Positions 17,532 to 26,068 of a stretch of DNA of 64,000 nt are shown one piece after another (the first letter of the stretch is position 1; each line of letters begins with the position of its first letter). Position numbers and translations under genes: made by a program. The notes beneath the pieces were generated by a model. It was not told the origin of the DNA and did no database searches. It was given only the letters and a program-made list of their open reading frames with translations. This stretch comes from Clostridia bacterium (GTDB lineage Bacteria > Bacillota > Clostridia > RGIG6154). The DNA lies in contig JAGAJK010000024.1 in assembly GCA_017626145.1 (NCBI GenBank), positions 1-64,000 on the forward strand. Reading direction: 5' to 3'.

Positions 17532-18377
17532 TTAATTCCTTTCAGACAATTTTGTTCTGAGTACATCAAAATAACTCTTATTTTCGAATCTTATAAGGTT
17601 TACCGTATTTTCAGAACGGATAACGCAAACCTCATCCTTGTCGCAAAGCTCAAAGCTTTCCGCCCCGTCAAGGCTTAAAACAACATCCTCATTATGGTAC
17701 ATATCAACCTTTACCTTTACCTTGCTCTCTGCCGAAATTACCATAGGTCTTGATGTTACCGTATGAGCACATACAGGGTTTACAACCACACAGTCAAGCT
17801 CAGGAAGAACCACAGGTCCGCCTGCAGATAAGGAATACGCTGTTGACCCGGTAGGCGTGGAAAGAATAATTCCGTCGGCATAGTATTCGTTAACATTAAG
17901 ACCGTCAATTTCAAGGTTAAGGTGAACCATCTTCATAACTCCGCCCTTGGAAATTACAACATCGTTAAGTGCCTCTGATGAGAAAACCTTCTGTCCGTTT
18001 CTTATAACCTCTGCGTAAAGCATAATTCTGCTTTCGATTTTATAATCCTCTGTAAGAATTCTTGCTATGTATTCAATTTCTTCCTTTTCAAGCTCAACCA
18101 GAAAACCAACTCTGCCCAGATTGAAGCCAAGAACAGGTACTTTGTATTTTGCACAGATTTTTCCTACACTTATCACCGTACCGTCACCGCCAAGAACCAC
18201 CGCTGCATCTGCACGACTTACAAGAGCTGTGATATCTTCAACATAAACGGCATTTTCTATTCCGTCGGTATTGGTATAAACCTCTGCACCCTTACTGTGC
18301 AGAACCTGCACAATATTTCTGGTATGAACAAAATCCCTGTCTCTTTCAGGATTTGTTATTATTGCAATTTTTTTCAA
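17532..18377 (-). CDS. nadK: NAD kinase
   Basis: 281 residues. The GGDGT motif (VVLGGDGTVISVGK) near residue 62 and the NEYYADGIILSTPTGSTAYS block define the ATP-NAD kinase fold. It makes NADP from NAD and ATP in the cytoplasm. It lies 12 bp downstream of tlyA and 6 bp upstream of argR, within the operon. Confidence 0.96.
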   Translation of the reverse strand: MKKIAIITNPERDRDFVHTRNIVQVLHSKGAEVYTNTDGIENAVYVEDITALVSRADAAVVLGGDGTVISVGKICAKYKVPVLGFNLGRVGFLVELEKEEIEYIARILTEDYKIESRIMLYAEVIRNGQKVFSSEALNDVVISKGGVMKMVHLNLEIDGLNVNEYYADGIILSTPTGSTAYSLSAGGPVVLPELDCVVVNPVCAHTVTSRPMVISAESKVKVKVDMYHNEDVVLSLDGAESFELCDKDEVCVIRSENTVNLIRFENKSYFDVLRTKLSERN

Positions 18378-18389
18378 TAAAAATCACTC

Positions 18390-19181
18390 CTACAGCACTT
18401 TATGGCTGGAATCTATTACTTCCTTAATATTTATTTCCGTCTTCTCCTCTTCATGCTTACCAAGCCAGAGAAGATATTCGATATTACCCTCAGGACCTCT
18501 TACGGGGGAATAGTCGAGCGCTTTCGGATAAAGACCTATGCTTTCAGCAAAGGCTACCACCGTTTCCACAACCTCCAGGTGAACATTAATATCTCTTACA
18601 ACGCCTTTTTTACCAACCTTTTCCCTGCCTGCCTCAAACTGTGGCTTTATAAGACAAAGAATTTCACCGTTCTCACCCGTTAACTCCTTTGCAACAGGTA
18701 AAACAAGCTTTAACGATATAAAAGATACGTCAATTGAAGCAAAATCAAGCTTTTCGCCTATCTGCTCGCCTGTAACATATCGGATATTTGTTCTTTCCAT
18801 ATTAACAACCCTTGGGTCTGTGCGAAGCTTCCAGGCAAGCTGACCGTAGCCTACATCAATACAGAAAACCTTTTTTGCACCGTTCTGGAGCATACAGTCG
18901 GTAAAGCCACCCGTCGACGCGCCTATATCAACACAAACCTTATTTTCAAGAGCAACGCCGAAAACATTTATCGCCTTGTCAAGCTTAAGACCTCCGCGGG
19001 AAACGAAGGGGTTGGTTTTGCCTCTTACCTCAACCTCATCGCCATCATTTACGTTATCTCCTGCCTTGTCGGCTTTCTGATTATTTATATAAACGTTACC
19101 GCTCATTATTATTGCTTTTGCCTTTTCACGGCTTTCTGCAAAGCCGTTTTCGAAAAGGTATACATCAAGTCGCTGTTTCAA
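18390..19181 (-). CDS. tlyA: TlyA family rRNA 2'-O-methyltransferase
   Basis: 263 residues. An N-terminal S4 RNA-binding domain (RLDVYLFENGFAESREKAK) is followed by an FtsJ-like methyltransferase with the SAM motif CVDIGASTGGFTDC. TlyA methylates ribosomal RNA in species where it has been studied. It starts one base after the dxs stop, in the conserved dxs-tlyA-nadK-argR-recN order. Confidence 0.93.
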   Translation of the reverse strand: MKQRLDVYLFENGFAESREKAKAIIMSGNVYINNQKADKAGDNVNDGDEVEVRGKTNPFVSRGGLKLDKAINVFGVALENKVCVDIGASTGGFTDCMLQNGAKKVFCIDVGYGQLAWKLRTDPRVVNMERTNIRYVTGEQIGEKLDFASIDVSFISLKLVLPVAKELTGENGEILCLIKPQFEAGREKVGKKGVVRDINVHLEVVETVVAFAESIGLYPKALDYSPVRGPEGNIEYLLWLGKHEEEKTEINIKEVIDSSHKVL

Positions 19182-19182
19182 A

Positions 19183-21006
19183 CTACCTGTCCTTTCTTAG
19201 GTAAGAATATTTTTCTTTCAGTCCCTCACTGTCGAGCCCCTCTTTACTTAAAAGCTCGCTTATCTTTCCGTGAGGCACAAAATTTTTCAATCCCTCGTGG
19301 AAGGTTTTTACATAAATTCCTTCTTCATTTAATTTACGGCTTACCGCCTCACCCATACCTCCTGCAACAATTGAGTCCTCAACTGTTATAAGTAATTTTG
19401 TTTTTTCAAGAGATTCTTTAAGGCTGTCCGCATTAAAGGGAATGCTGGTTATATAAAACACATCTGCATCTATTTTTGCTCCCAACACCTCATTAACTGT
19501 TGACGCCATAGCAACGACAGTTGCCTTGCTGCCGCAAGCTACCTGCTTTAAATCGTAAATATCACCTGTATTGCCGTCCGGGGCATTTCCTTTAGGATAT
19601 CTTATAACGCAGGGACAGCTTTCTTTATTAATTGCCGTATCCATTGCTTCCTCAAGCTCATATGCTGTATACGGCATAAAAATTTTCACATTCGGGATAT
19701 GTGAGCAGAAGCTCAAATCAAAAATTCCGTGATGTGTTTCACCGTCTGCACCGGTTATTCCTGCTCTGTCAAGACAGAAAACAACGTGATAATTTCCTAT
19801 TGCCGCATCGTGAACAATATTGTCGTAAGCTCTTTGCATAAAGGTTGAATATATTGCAACCACAGGTATTTTCCCCATCGACGCAAGCCCCGACGCAAAG
19901 GTTACGGCATGTCCTTCGCTGATACCTACATCAAAAAATCTTGATGGGAATTCTTCAGCAAATTTTTTAAGTCCCGTTCCCTCTGCCATAGCGGCACAAA
20001 TTGCCACAACCTGCTCGTTTTCCGAAGCAATAAGCCTTAGCTTATTTCCGAACAAATTCGAATAAGTACTGCAATTTTCTTTGATTTCAACAGGATTCTT
20101 ATAGTCAAAGGGTGAAATACCATGATAAACATCAGGCATTTTTTCAGCAAATTCATAGCCCTTTCCTTTTACTGTTACCACGTGTAATAAAACAGGCTGT
20201 CTTAAATTCTTTACCCTTTTTAAAACTGTTATAAGCGCCTCTAAATTATGCCCGTCCACAGGGCCTGTATAAGTAAAGCCCAGATCCTCAAAAATCGTAT
20301 TTTTAAGAAGCAGATGCTTAAGCTGTGATTTTGTACTGTGCAGAATTTTACTGATTCTCTTACCTGCCGCACTTCCCGAAAGGGTTTCCTTCACGTTCTT
20401 TTTAAAATCGGTATACCTTGGCTTTGTGCGAAGATCGGTAAGATATTTATGAAAATTACCTACATTTTTACCGATAGACATTTCGTTATCGTTTAAAATG
20501 ACAAGCATATTGGCATCAGAACGTCCTGCGTTATTAAGTCCTTCCATAGTAAGTCCGTTACTGAAAGACGCATCACCAACAACAGCTATCGAATAAGCAT
20601 CCTTTTTATCGAGCTTGTTTGCCTCTGCGATAGCCAGCGCCACCGAAACGGCAGTTGACGAATGACCTGTATTAAAAAAGTCGTACTCACTTTCGCCTGT
20701 TTTGGGGAAGCCTGAAATTCCACCGTACTGTCTGAGTGTGGAAATTTGCTCTCTTCTGCCGGTTAAAAGCTTGTGCACATAGCTCTGATGACCTACATCG
20801 TAAATTATTTTGTCCTCAGGTAAATCAAAAACCGTAAGTAACGCCGCCGTAAGCTCAACAACCCCTAAATTCGAAGCAAGATGCCCTCCGTTTTCCGCAA
20901 CAGTCTTAACCAGAGTTTCCCTTATTTCTCCGCAAAGAAGCTTTAATTCATCTATATTCAGTTTTTTCAGATCGTGTGGGGAATTTATCCCGTCAAGATA
21001 TTTCAA
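19183..21006 (-). CDS. dxs: 1-deoxy-D-xylulose-5-phosphate synthase
   Basis: About 607 residues. The thiamine-diphosphate motif runs from VVGDASFSNGLTMEGLNN to NDNEMSIGKN. Transketolase-type Pyr and C-terminal domains follow (DRAGITGADGETHHGIFDLS). It makes DXP from pyruvate and glyceraldehyde 3-phosphate for isoprenoid and thiamine synthesis. I favour a TTG start at 21006 (AAGAAGGTAA upstream), since the N-terminus then reads LKYLDGINSPHDLKKL as in other Dxs proteins. The longer frame to 21063 would cover the -10 box. First gene of the operon; the usual upstream xseA, xseB and ispA are not here. Confidence 0.95.
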   Translation of the reverse strand: MKYLDGINSPHDLKKLNIDELKLLCGEIRETLVKTVAENGGHLASNLGVVELTAALLTVFDLPEDKIIYDVGHQSYVHKLLTGRREQISTLRQYGGISGFPKTGESEYDFFNTGHSSTAVSVALAIAEANKLDKKDAYSIAVVGDASFSNGLTMEGLNNAGRSDANMLVILNDNEMSIGKNVGNFHKYLTDLRTKPRYTDFKKNVKETLSGSAAGKRISKILHSTKSQLKHLLLKNTIFEDLGFTYTGPVDGHNLEALITVLKRVKNLRQPVLLHVVTVKGKGYEFAEKMPDVYHGISPFDYKNPVEIKENCSTYSNLFGNKLRLIASENEQVVAICAAMAEGTGLKKFAEEFPSRFFDVGISEGHAVTFASGLASMGKIPVVAIYSTFMQRAYDNIVHDAAIGNYHVVFCLDRAGITGADGETHHGIFDLSFCSHIPNVKIFMPYTAYELEEAMDTAINKESCPCVIRYPKGNAPDGNTGDIYDLKQVACGSKATVVAMASTVNEVLGAKIDADVFYITSIPFNADSLKESLEKTKLLITVEDSIVAGGMGEAVSRKLNEEGIYVKTFHEGLKNFVPHGKISELLSKEGLDSEGLKEKYSYLRKDR

Positions 21007-21051
21007 AAATATTACCTTCTTTTGTGCTGAATATATAAATATACATAGTAT

Positions 21052-21080
21052 ATAATACCACAAATCCGCAGAAAAGTAAA
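21052..21080 (-). promoter_or_regulatory. Promoter of the dxs operon
   Basis: Minus-strand TTTACT (21080-21075), 17 bp, TATTAT (21057-21052). It supports the downstream TTG start for dxs. Confidence 0.6.
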
Positions 21081-21128
21081 GCCGAATAAAAAAATAGTAT
21101 AATATAGTAAATTTTTTGCTGAAAACAT

Positions 21129-21157
21129 TTGACTATCTGACGAAAATGTTGTATAAT
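21129..21157 (+). promoter_or_regulatory. Promoter of serC
   Basis: TTGACT (21129-21134), 17 bp, TATAAT (21152-21157). The roughly 65-base leader to the serC start shows no riboswitch that I recognise. Confidence 0.8.
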
Positions 21158-21227
21158 AACAGGTAATTGTTATTATTTATTAACGAAATGTTTAAAATTC
21201 ACAAATTTGAGAAAGGAATGTATTAAA

Positions 21228-22307
21228 ATGGCAAGAGTTTATAACTTCTCGGCAGGCCCGTCTATGTTACCTGAAGAAGTACTTAAGACAGCGGCAGAAC
21301 AGATGCTTGACTACGAAGGCAGCGGTCAGAGCGTAATGGAGATGAGTCACCGATCTAAAGTTTATGACAAAATCATTAAAGATGCTGAAAACGATTTAAG
21401 AAAGTTAATGGAAATACCTGATAACTACAAGGTTCTTTTCCTTCAGGGTGGCGCATCCAGTCAGTTTGCCATGATTCCTCTTAATCTTATGACTAAGAAC
21501 GGTAAAGCTGACTATGTTATTACCGGTCAGTGGTCCAAGAAAGCATTCAGTGAAGCTAAAAAATATGGTGAACCTAATAAGGTTGCTTCATCAGAAGATA
21601 AAATCTTCAACTATATTCCAAAGCTTGACAAGTCAATGTTTGACAAGGATGCGGACTACGTTCACATTACATACAACAACACAATTTACGGTACAGTTTA
21701 CCACGAAATTCCTGATGTAGATGCACCTATCGTTACAGATATGTCATCTTGTATTCTTTCAGAACCTGTTGACGTTTCAAAGTTCGGTATGATTTACGCA
21801 GGCGCACAGAAAAACGTTGGTCCTGCAGGTGTTACAATCGTAATCATCCGTGAAGACTTAATTGGTAAGGCAATGGATATTACTCCTACAATGTTTGATT
21901 ATCAGATTCACGCTGATAATGAATCACTTTACAACACACCACCTTGCTACGGCATTTATGTTTGCGGTCTCGTATTTAAGTATCTCTTAAAGAACGGCGG
22001 ACTTAAGGCTATGAAGGAAATCAACGAAAAGAAGGCTAAGATTCTTTACGATTTCCTCGATTCTTCTGAAATGTTCAGAGGCACAGTTGTAAAGGAAGAC
22101 CGTTCACTTATGAACGTACCTTTCGTTACAGATGATGAAGAATTAAATGCTAAATTTATCAAGGAAGCAACAGAGGCAGGCTTTGTTAACCTTAAAGGTC
22201 ACCGCTCAGTTGGTGGTATGAGAGCAAGCATTTACAATGCAATGCCGGTTGAAGGTGTTGAAGCTCTCGTTGAATTTATGAAGAAATTCGAAAGCGAAAA
22301 TAAATAA
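21228..22307 (+). CDS. serC: Phosphoserine aminotransferase
   Basis: About 359 residues starting MARVYNFSAGPSMLPEEVL, the typical SerC N-terminus. GAAAGGA lies before ATG 21228. The pyridoxal-phosphate lysine is in YAGAQKNVGPAGVT. It converts 3-phosphohydroxypyruvate to phosphoserine with glutamate. Followed by serA, the previous step of serine synthesis; a hairpin lies between them. Confidence 0.96.
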   Translation: MARVYNFSAGPSMLPEEVLKTAAEQMLDYEGSGQSVMEMSHRSKVYDKIIKDAENDLRKLMEIPDNYKVLFLQGGASSQFAMIPLNLMTKNGKADYVITGQWSKKAFSEAKKYGEPNKVASSEDKIFNYIPKLDKSMFDKDADYVHITYNNTIYGTVYHEIPDVDAPIVTDMSSCILSEPVDVSKFGMIYAGAQKNVGPAGVTIVIIREDLIGKAMDITPTMFDYQIHADNESLYNTPPCYGIYVCGLVFKYLLKNGGLKAMKEINEKKAKILYDFLDSSEMFRGTVVKEDRSLMNVPFVTDDEELNAKFIKEATEAGFVNLKGHRSVGGMRASIYNAMPVEGVEALVEFMKKFESENK

Positions 22308-22322
22308 TAAAGAGCCTATATT

Positions 22323-22349
22323 CGCAAGAGCTCAGGCTCTTGCGAGTAT
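22323..22349 (+). terminator. Hairpin between serC and serA
   Basis: A perfect 9-bp stem CGCAAGAGC (22323-22331) with GCTCTTGCG (22336-22344), loop TCAG, followed by AGTATTTTT. It may end part of the serC transcript or set the serC/serA ratio. Confidence 0.7.
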
Positions 22350-22372
22350 TTTTGCAAGGAGGAAATAATAAT

Positions 22373-23533
22373 ATGTATAATATTTTAACATTAAATAAAA
22401 TCGCGTCTTGCGGTCTTAGCAAGCTTGGCGACAACTATGCAATCGGTGATAACATTGCAAATCCTGACGGCGTTATTGTAAGAAGTGCTTCAATGCACGA
22501 AATGGAAATGCCTGAAACATTAAAGGCTATTGCAAGAGCAGGTGCAGGTACAAACAACATTCCTGTTGAAGCTTGTGCTGAAAAAGGTATCGTTGTTTTC
22601 AATACTCCGGGTGCTAACGCAAATGCTGTTAAGGAATTGGTTATCTGTGCACTTTTACTTGCTTCACGTGATATTATCGGCGGTGCAAAGTGGGCTGAAA
22701 CCTTAAAGAGTGAGGGCGATGCTGTAGGTAAATTGGTTGAAAAAGGAAAGAGCCAGTTTGCAGGTAACGAAATCAAAGGTAAAACATTAGGTGTTATCGG
22801 TCTCGGCGCTATCGGTGTTATGGTTGCAAATGCAGCAAAATCACTCGGAATGGACGTTTTAGGTTACGACCCATATATCTCTGTTGATGCAGCATGGAGC
22901 CTTTCACGTTCAATCGTTCACGTTAACGACATTAAAGAAATCTTTGCTAAGTCAGACTTTATCACAATTCACGTTCCTTTAAATGATTCAACAAAGAATA
23001 CAGTTGACGAAAAAGCTATTTCAATTATGAAGGATGGCGTTAAGATTCTTAACTTCTCAAGAAACGGACTTTGCGACAATGCCGCATTAATCAAGGCTCT
23101 TGAGGAAGGCAAGGTTTCAAGCTACGTAACAGACTTCCCATCAGCAGATATGATTGGTGTTAAGAACGTTATCTGTCTTCCACACCTTGGTGCTTCAACA
23201 GAAGAATCTGAAGATAACTGTGCAATCCTCGCTGCAAATGAAATCAAGGACTTCCTTGAAAACGGCAACATTTTAAATTCAGTTAACTTCCCTAACTGCA
23301 GTGCTCCAAGAGAATTTCCTGTAAGAATTTGTCTTACACACAAAAACGTTCAGGGTATCTTAAGTAAAATTTCAAATTCTGTTGCTGAAAAGGGTTTAAA
23401 CATTGAAAACCTCATCAACAAATCAAAAGGCGATTTTGCTTATACAATCGTTGACCTTAAGGACACAACAGATGACCTTGAAGATACACTTAAAGCAATT
23501 GACGGAATTATCACAGTAAGAACAATAAAATAA
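22373..23533 (+). CDS. serA: D-3-phosphoglycerate dehydrogenase (short, ACT-type)
   Basis: About 386 residues; start at ATG 22373 after AGGAGG. The NAD-binding motif GVIGLGAIGVMVANAAKSLG is near residue 140. Catalytic region LNFSRNGLCDNAAL and HLGASTEESEDN follow. A C-terminal ACT domain (PVRICLTHKNVQGILSKISN) is likely a serine-responsive part. The family oxidises 3-phosphoglycerate, the first step to serine. It follows serC and ends at a strong terminator. Confidence 0.93.
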   Translation: MYNILTLNKIASCGLSKLGDNYAIGDNIANPDGVIVRSASMHEMEMPETLKAIARAGAGTNNIPVEACAEKGIVVFNTPGANANAVKELVICALLLASRDIIGGAKWAETLKSEGDAVGKLVEKGKSQFAGNEIKGKTLGVIGLGAIGVMVANAAKSLGMDVLGYDPYISVDAAWSLSRSIVHVNDIKEIFAKSDFITIHVPLNDSTKNTVDEKAISIMKDGVKILNFSRNGLCDNAALIKALEEGKVSSYVTDFPSADMIGVKNVICLPHLGASTEESEDNCAILAANEIKDFLENGNILNSVNFPNCSAPREFPVRICLTHKNVQGILSKISNSVAEKGLNIENLINKSKGDFAYTIVDLKDTTDDLEDTLKAIDGIITVRTIK

Positions 23534-23544
23534 TTTGTGTAAAT

Positions 23545-23579
23545 ACGGGCAACGGAAAAGGTTTTCCGTTGCCCGTTTA
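23545..23579 (+). terminator. Terminator after serA
   Basis: Stem ACGGGCAACGGAAAA (23545-23559) with its complement at 23562-23576. The T-run is short. It sits directly before the apt ribosome site, so some read-through into apt is likely. Confidence 0.75.
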
Positions 23580-23595
23580 AAAAAGGATGGAATTT

Positions 23596-24126
23596 ATGGA
23601 TTTATTAAAAGCTATAAGAACAATCCCCAACTTTCCTAAAGAGGGAATTGAATTTTTCGATATTACTTCTGTTTTAAAGGACCCCGAAGCGTTCAAAGAA
23701 ACAATTGACAGAATGTACGAAGCCTTAAAAGACAAGGATATTGATGTTATTGCGGCACTTGAAGCACGTGGCTTTGTCTTTGCGGCTCCGCTGGCACTTA
23801 AAATGGGAAAAAGCCTTGCACTTATAAGAAAAAAAGGTAAGCTTCCGGGAGAGACAATTTCAGCAAGCTACAGCCTCGAATACGGAAGTGCTGAAATTGA
23901 AATGCACACAGACTCTGTTGAAAAAGGTCAGAATGTTGTATTAATCGATGACCTTCTTGCAACCGGCGGTACTGTAAATGCCGCTATGGAGCTTGTGGAA
24001 AAATCAGGCGGAAACACCGTTGCCTGTGCATTTTTAATTGAGTTACTCGGTCTTGGCGGAAGAGAGCTTTTAGAGAAAAAGTGCTCTGAAATCATTTCTC
24101 TTGTAACAGCTAAAGAAAATATCTGA
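23596..24126 (+). CDS. apt: Adenine phosphoribosyltransferase
   Basis: 176 residues, normal for Apt, beginning MDLLKAIRTIPNFPKEGI. The PRPP-binding motif VVLIDDLLATGGT and the ALEARGFVFAAPLA block are intact. It salvages adenine to AMP. ATG 23596 is preferred over 23587 because the latter lies inside the AAAGGATGG ribosome site. No promoter is visible between the serA terminator and apt, so it may be read through from serC-serA. Confidence 0.95.
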   Translation: MDLLKAIRTIPNFPKEGIEFFDITSVLKDPEAFKETIDRMYEALKDKDIDVIAALEARGFVFAAPLALKMGKSLALIRKKGKLPGETISASYSLEYGSAEIEMHTDSVEKGQNVVLIDDLLATGGTVNAAMELVEKSGGNTVACAFLIELLGLGGRELLEKKCSEIISLVTAKENI

Positions 24127-24136
24127 ACGGATTAAC

Positions 24137-24178
24137 AAAAATGTCTGTAAAAAACAATGATTTTTTACAGACATTTTT
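24137..24178. terminator. Terminator hairpin with shared core, copy 3 (convergent genes)
   Basis: Stem AAAAATGTCTGTAAAAAA (24137-24154) with its complement at 24161-24178, between the convergent apt and GH3 genes, so it can serve both strands. Core as in the hairpins at 10281 and 12426; outer arms here are ATGT/ACAT. Confidence 0.85.
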
Positions 24179-24185
24179 GTTGTTT

Positions 24186-25880
24186 TTATCTTTCGGGTTC
24201 AATAAAACTTACAGGAATTTTCGTATTAAATTCATCTTCGCCGAAAATGTCCTTAATAAGCTGCTTTGTAACAAATTTGGTTTTTGAGCCGAAGGTTGTT
24301 ACGAAGGTTTTTATATGCGGTAAATCATATAAAAGGAACGGTGTGTCAAAGGAAATCAGTATTGGTTTTATTGTTTCCAAAGCACTTGTTCTCCAGATTG
24401 CAAGAGAAATATCTCCGACAGGTCTTGAATTTCCGATACTCGAATGATTATAAAGCATAAAATAAGCATCCCAACGCTTACCTGCTTTTTCGTCCTTAAT
24501 CATCTGCACTTTTTTGTTCCAGTCATTTAAATCGTCAGTGCAGTATTCATCAACCTCAAAGCCTCTTTCCTTTAAAGCGGTTATAAACCGATTACACGGT
24601 GATGTTGGCAAATTACCTTTCTCAAGCTTCAAAATAAGTACATTTTTCACCTTGCTTGCGTCAAGCGGAAGAATGTTATCAAGATTTCTTACCAAGGTTA
24701 CCGTATGCTTTGTAACTTTTTCGTTAAGAATATCAGATTCTTTCATAATTTGTTCCAAATCATATTTTTTAGGTTCAGGTTTTAAGTCAGGTTTGGTAAT
24801 ATCTATTATACCTGCCTTAACTTTAAGGCTTAAAATTCTTTCAACACTCTTATTTATAGTTTCTTCCGCAATTTCACCACGATTTACGGCATCGGTTATA
24901 ATTTCTTCGTATTCTTTACCCGGCCAGAGAGCAACATCCTGACCGCTGTTTATTAAATCAATCATTCTCTGCTTGTAGTTTTTCCACAAAACAAAGGCTG
25001 ACATATTAACAGCATCACTTACCGCAACGCCATCAAAACCTAATCTGTCACGGAGGACACCCTGAACCGCCTTTTTGGACAAGGTTGCAGGGCAGTACCC
25101 GTTTTCTTCTTCGTCAAATTCTTCAACCCACTTAAGATACACATGGGAAATCATAACGCTTTCGGCACAATCCTTTAAAAGCTCCTTGTAAACCTTAGCC
25201 GGAACATTGAACCATTCTTCTTCTGAATATTCGCAGCCTGCCGCAGTAAGATGTGAATTAAGGTCCCCTGTTTTATCGGGAAAATGCTTTAATGTTGCAA
25301 TTAAATCTTCGTCCTGCATACCACGGATTATCTCTCTTGCAACTTCAATTACAACATCGGGGTCATCGCTGATATTTCTTGCATGCCCGCCTGCTTTCCA
25401 GTCGTTATACAAATCAATTACAGGACCAAAACACCAGTTAAAGCCAATAGCTTTTGCTTCTTTACCTACATAGCGACCTACGTTATACGCATCCTCCAAA
25501 TTTCCCGTAACAGCCAACGCCATATTATGAGGGAAAGCACACTGCCCTTTTATGGCGCTTCCTACACCAAACTCGATGTCCCCTGCAACAAACATAGGAA
25601 TTTTTGCGTGTTTCTGCAAATATTCTATGGTTGCTTTAGTTGACAATCCATCCCCGGTTGGTCCTTTTATTATTTCGCCGCTTATAAATATGTTGCCTAC
25701 ATTATATTTATCAACATATGCCTGAATTTTTTCGTTATCGTCTTTTATATAGTCAAACTCTTCATCTTCTAAAATATGAGTTATATGTTCACATACCGTC
25801 TGCCCTATTTTTTCTTTTAAACTCATATTTTGTGTGAAATCTTTTATCCATTGTTGTTCTTTAACTGTCAGTTCTCTCAT
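24186..25880 (-). CDS. Glycoside hydrolase family 3 protein (cytoplasmic)
   Basis: 564 residues without a signal peptide, so probably intracellular. The (beta/alpha)8 domain carries LKHFPDKTGDLNSH and the predicted nucleophile Asp in FDGVAVSDAVNMSA. A C-terminal alpha/beta domain follows. The KHFP and SDA motifs are typical of the NagZ-like beta-N-acetylglucosaminidase branch, but the His/Asp acid-base loop of NagZ is not obvious, so substrate is open. ATG 25880 is chosen for the AGGAGGG before it. It has its own promoter and lies next to a second GH3 gene, divergent in sequence. Confidence 0.88.
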   Translation of the reverse strand: MRELTVKEQQWIKDFTQNMSLKEKIGQTVCEHITHILEDEEFDYIKDDNEKIQAYVDKYNVGNIFISGEIIKGPTGDGLSTKATIEYLQKHAKIPMFVAGDIEFGVGSAIKGQCAFPHNMALAVTGNLEDAYNVGRYVGKEAKAIGFNWCFGPVIDLYNDWKAGGHARNISDDPDVVIEVAREIIRGMQDEDLIATLKHFPDKTGDLNSHLTAAGCEYSEEEWFNVPAKVYKELLKDCAESVMISHVYLKWVEEFDEEENGYCPATLSKKAVQGVLRDRLGFDGVAVSDAVNMSAFVLWKNYKQRMIDLINSGQDVALWPGKEYEEIITDAVNRGEIAEETINKSVERILSLKVKAGIIDITKPDLKPEPKKYDLEQIMKESDILNEKVTKHTVTLVRNLDNILPLDASKVKNVLILKLEKGNLPTSPCNRFITALKERGFEVDEYCTDDLNDWNKKVQMIKDEKAGKRWDAYFMLYNHSSIGNSRPVGDISLAIWRTSALETIKPILISFDTPFLLYDLPHIKTFVTTFGSKTKFVTKQLIKDIFGEDEFNTKIPVSFIEPER

Positions 25881-25900
25881 ATAAATCCCTCCTTTTTCAG

Positions 25901-25929
25901 ATAATACCATATCAAATGCTTAATGTCAA
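25901..25929 (-). promoter_or_regulatory. Promoter of the first GH3 gene
   Basis: Minus-strand TTGACA (25929-25924), 17 bp, TATTAT (25906-25901), close to the AGGAGGG site. Confidence 0.8.
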
Positions 25930-25992
25930 TAAAATTATACCTTGTTTCAGCGGACATTGCCGATGATTAAAAGCACATCTGTTCCTTAAAAA

Positions 25993-26067
25993 ATAATTCG
26001 GAGTGTTCTTTCGAACACTCCGCAAGGCACCCCTAAGCCCCGACGTTAAACTCGTCGTTTGGGCTTA
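25993..26067 (-). terminator. Two hairpins after the second GH3 gene
   Basis: On the minus strand, a bulged stem (TAAGCCC with GGGCTTA, CGACG with CGTCG; 26034-26067) is followed by a second hairpin, CGGAGTGTTC/GAACACTCCG (25999-26022), then a T-rich stretch. The second is the likely terminator. Confidence 0.7.
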
Positions 26068-26068
26068 T

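Noticed and set aside
21158-21227. Riboswitch before serC
   Set aside because: The leader is short and AT-rich with no recognisable aptamer or terminator.
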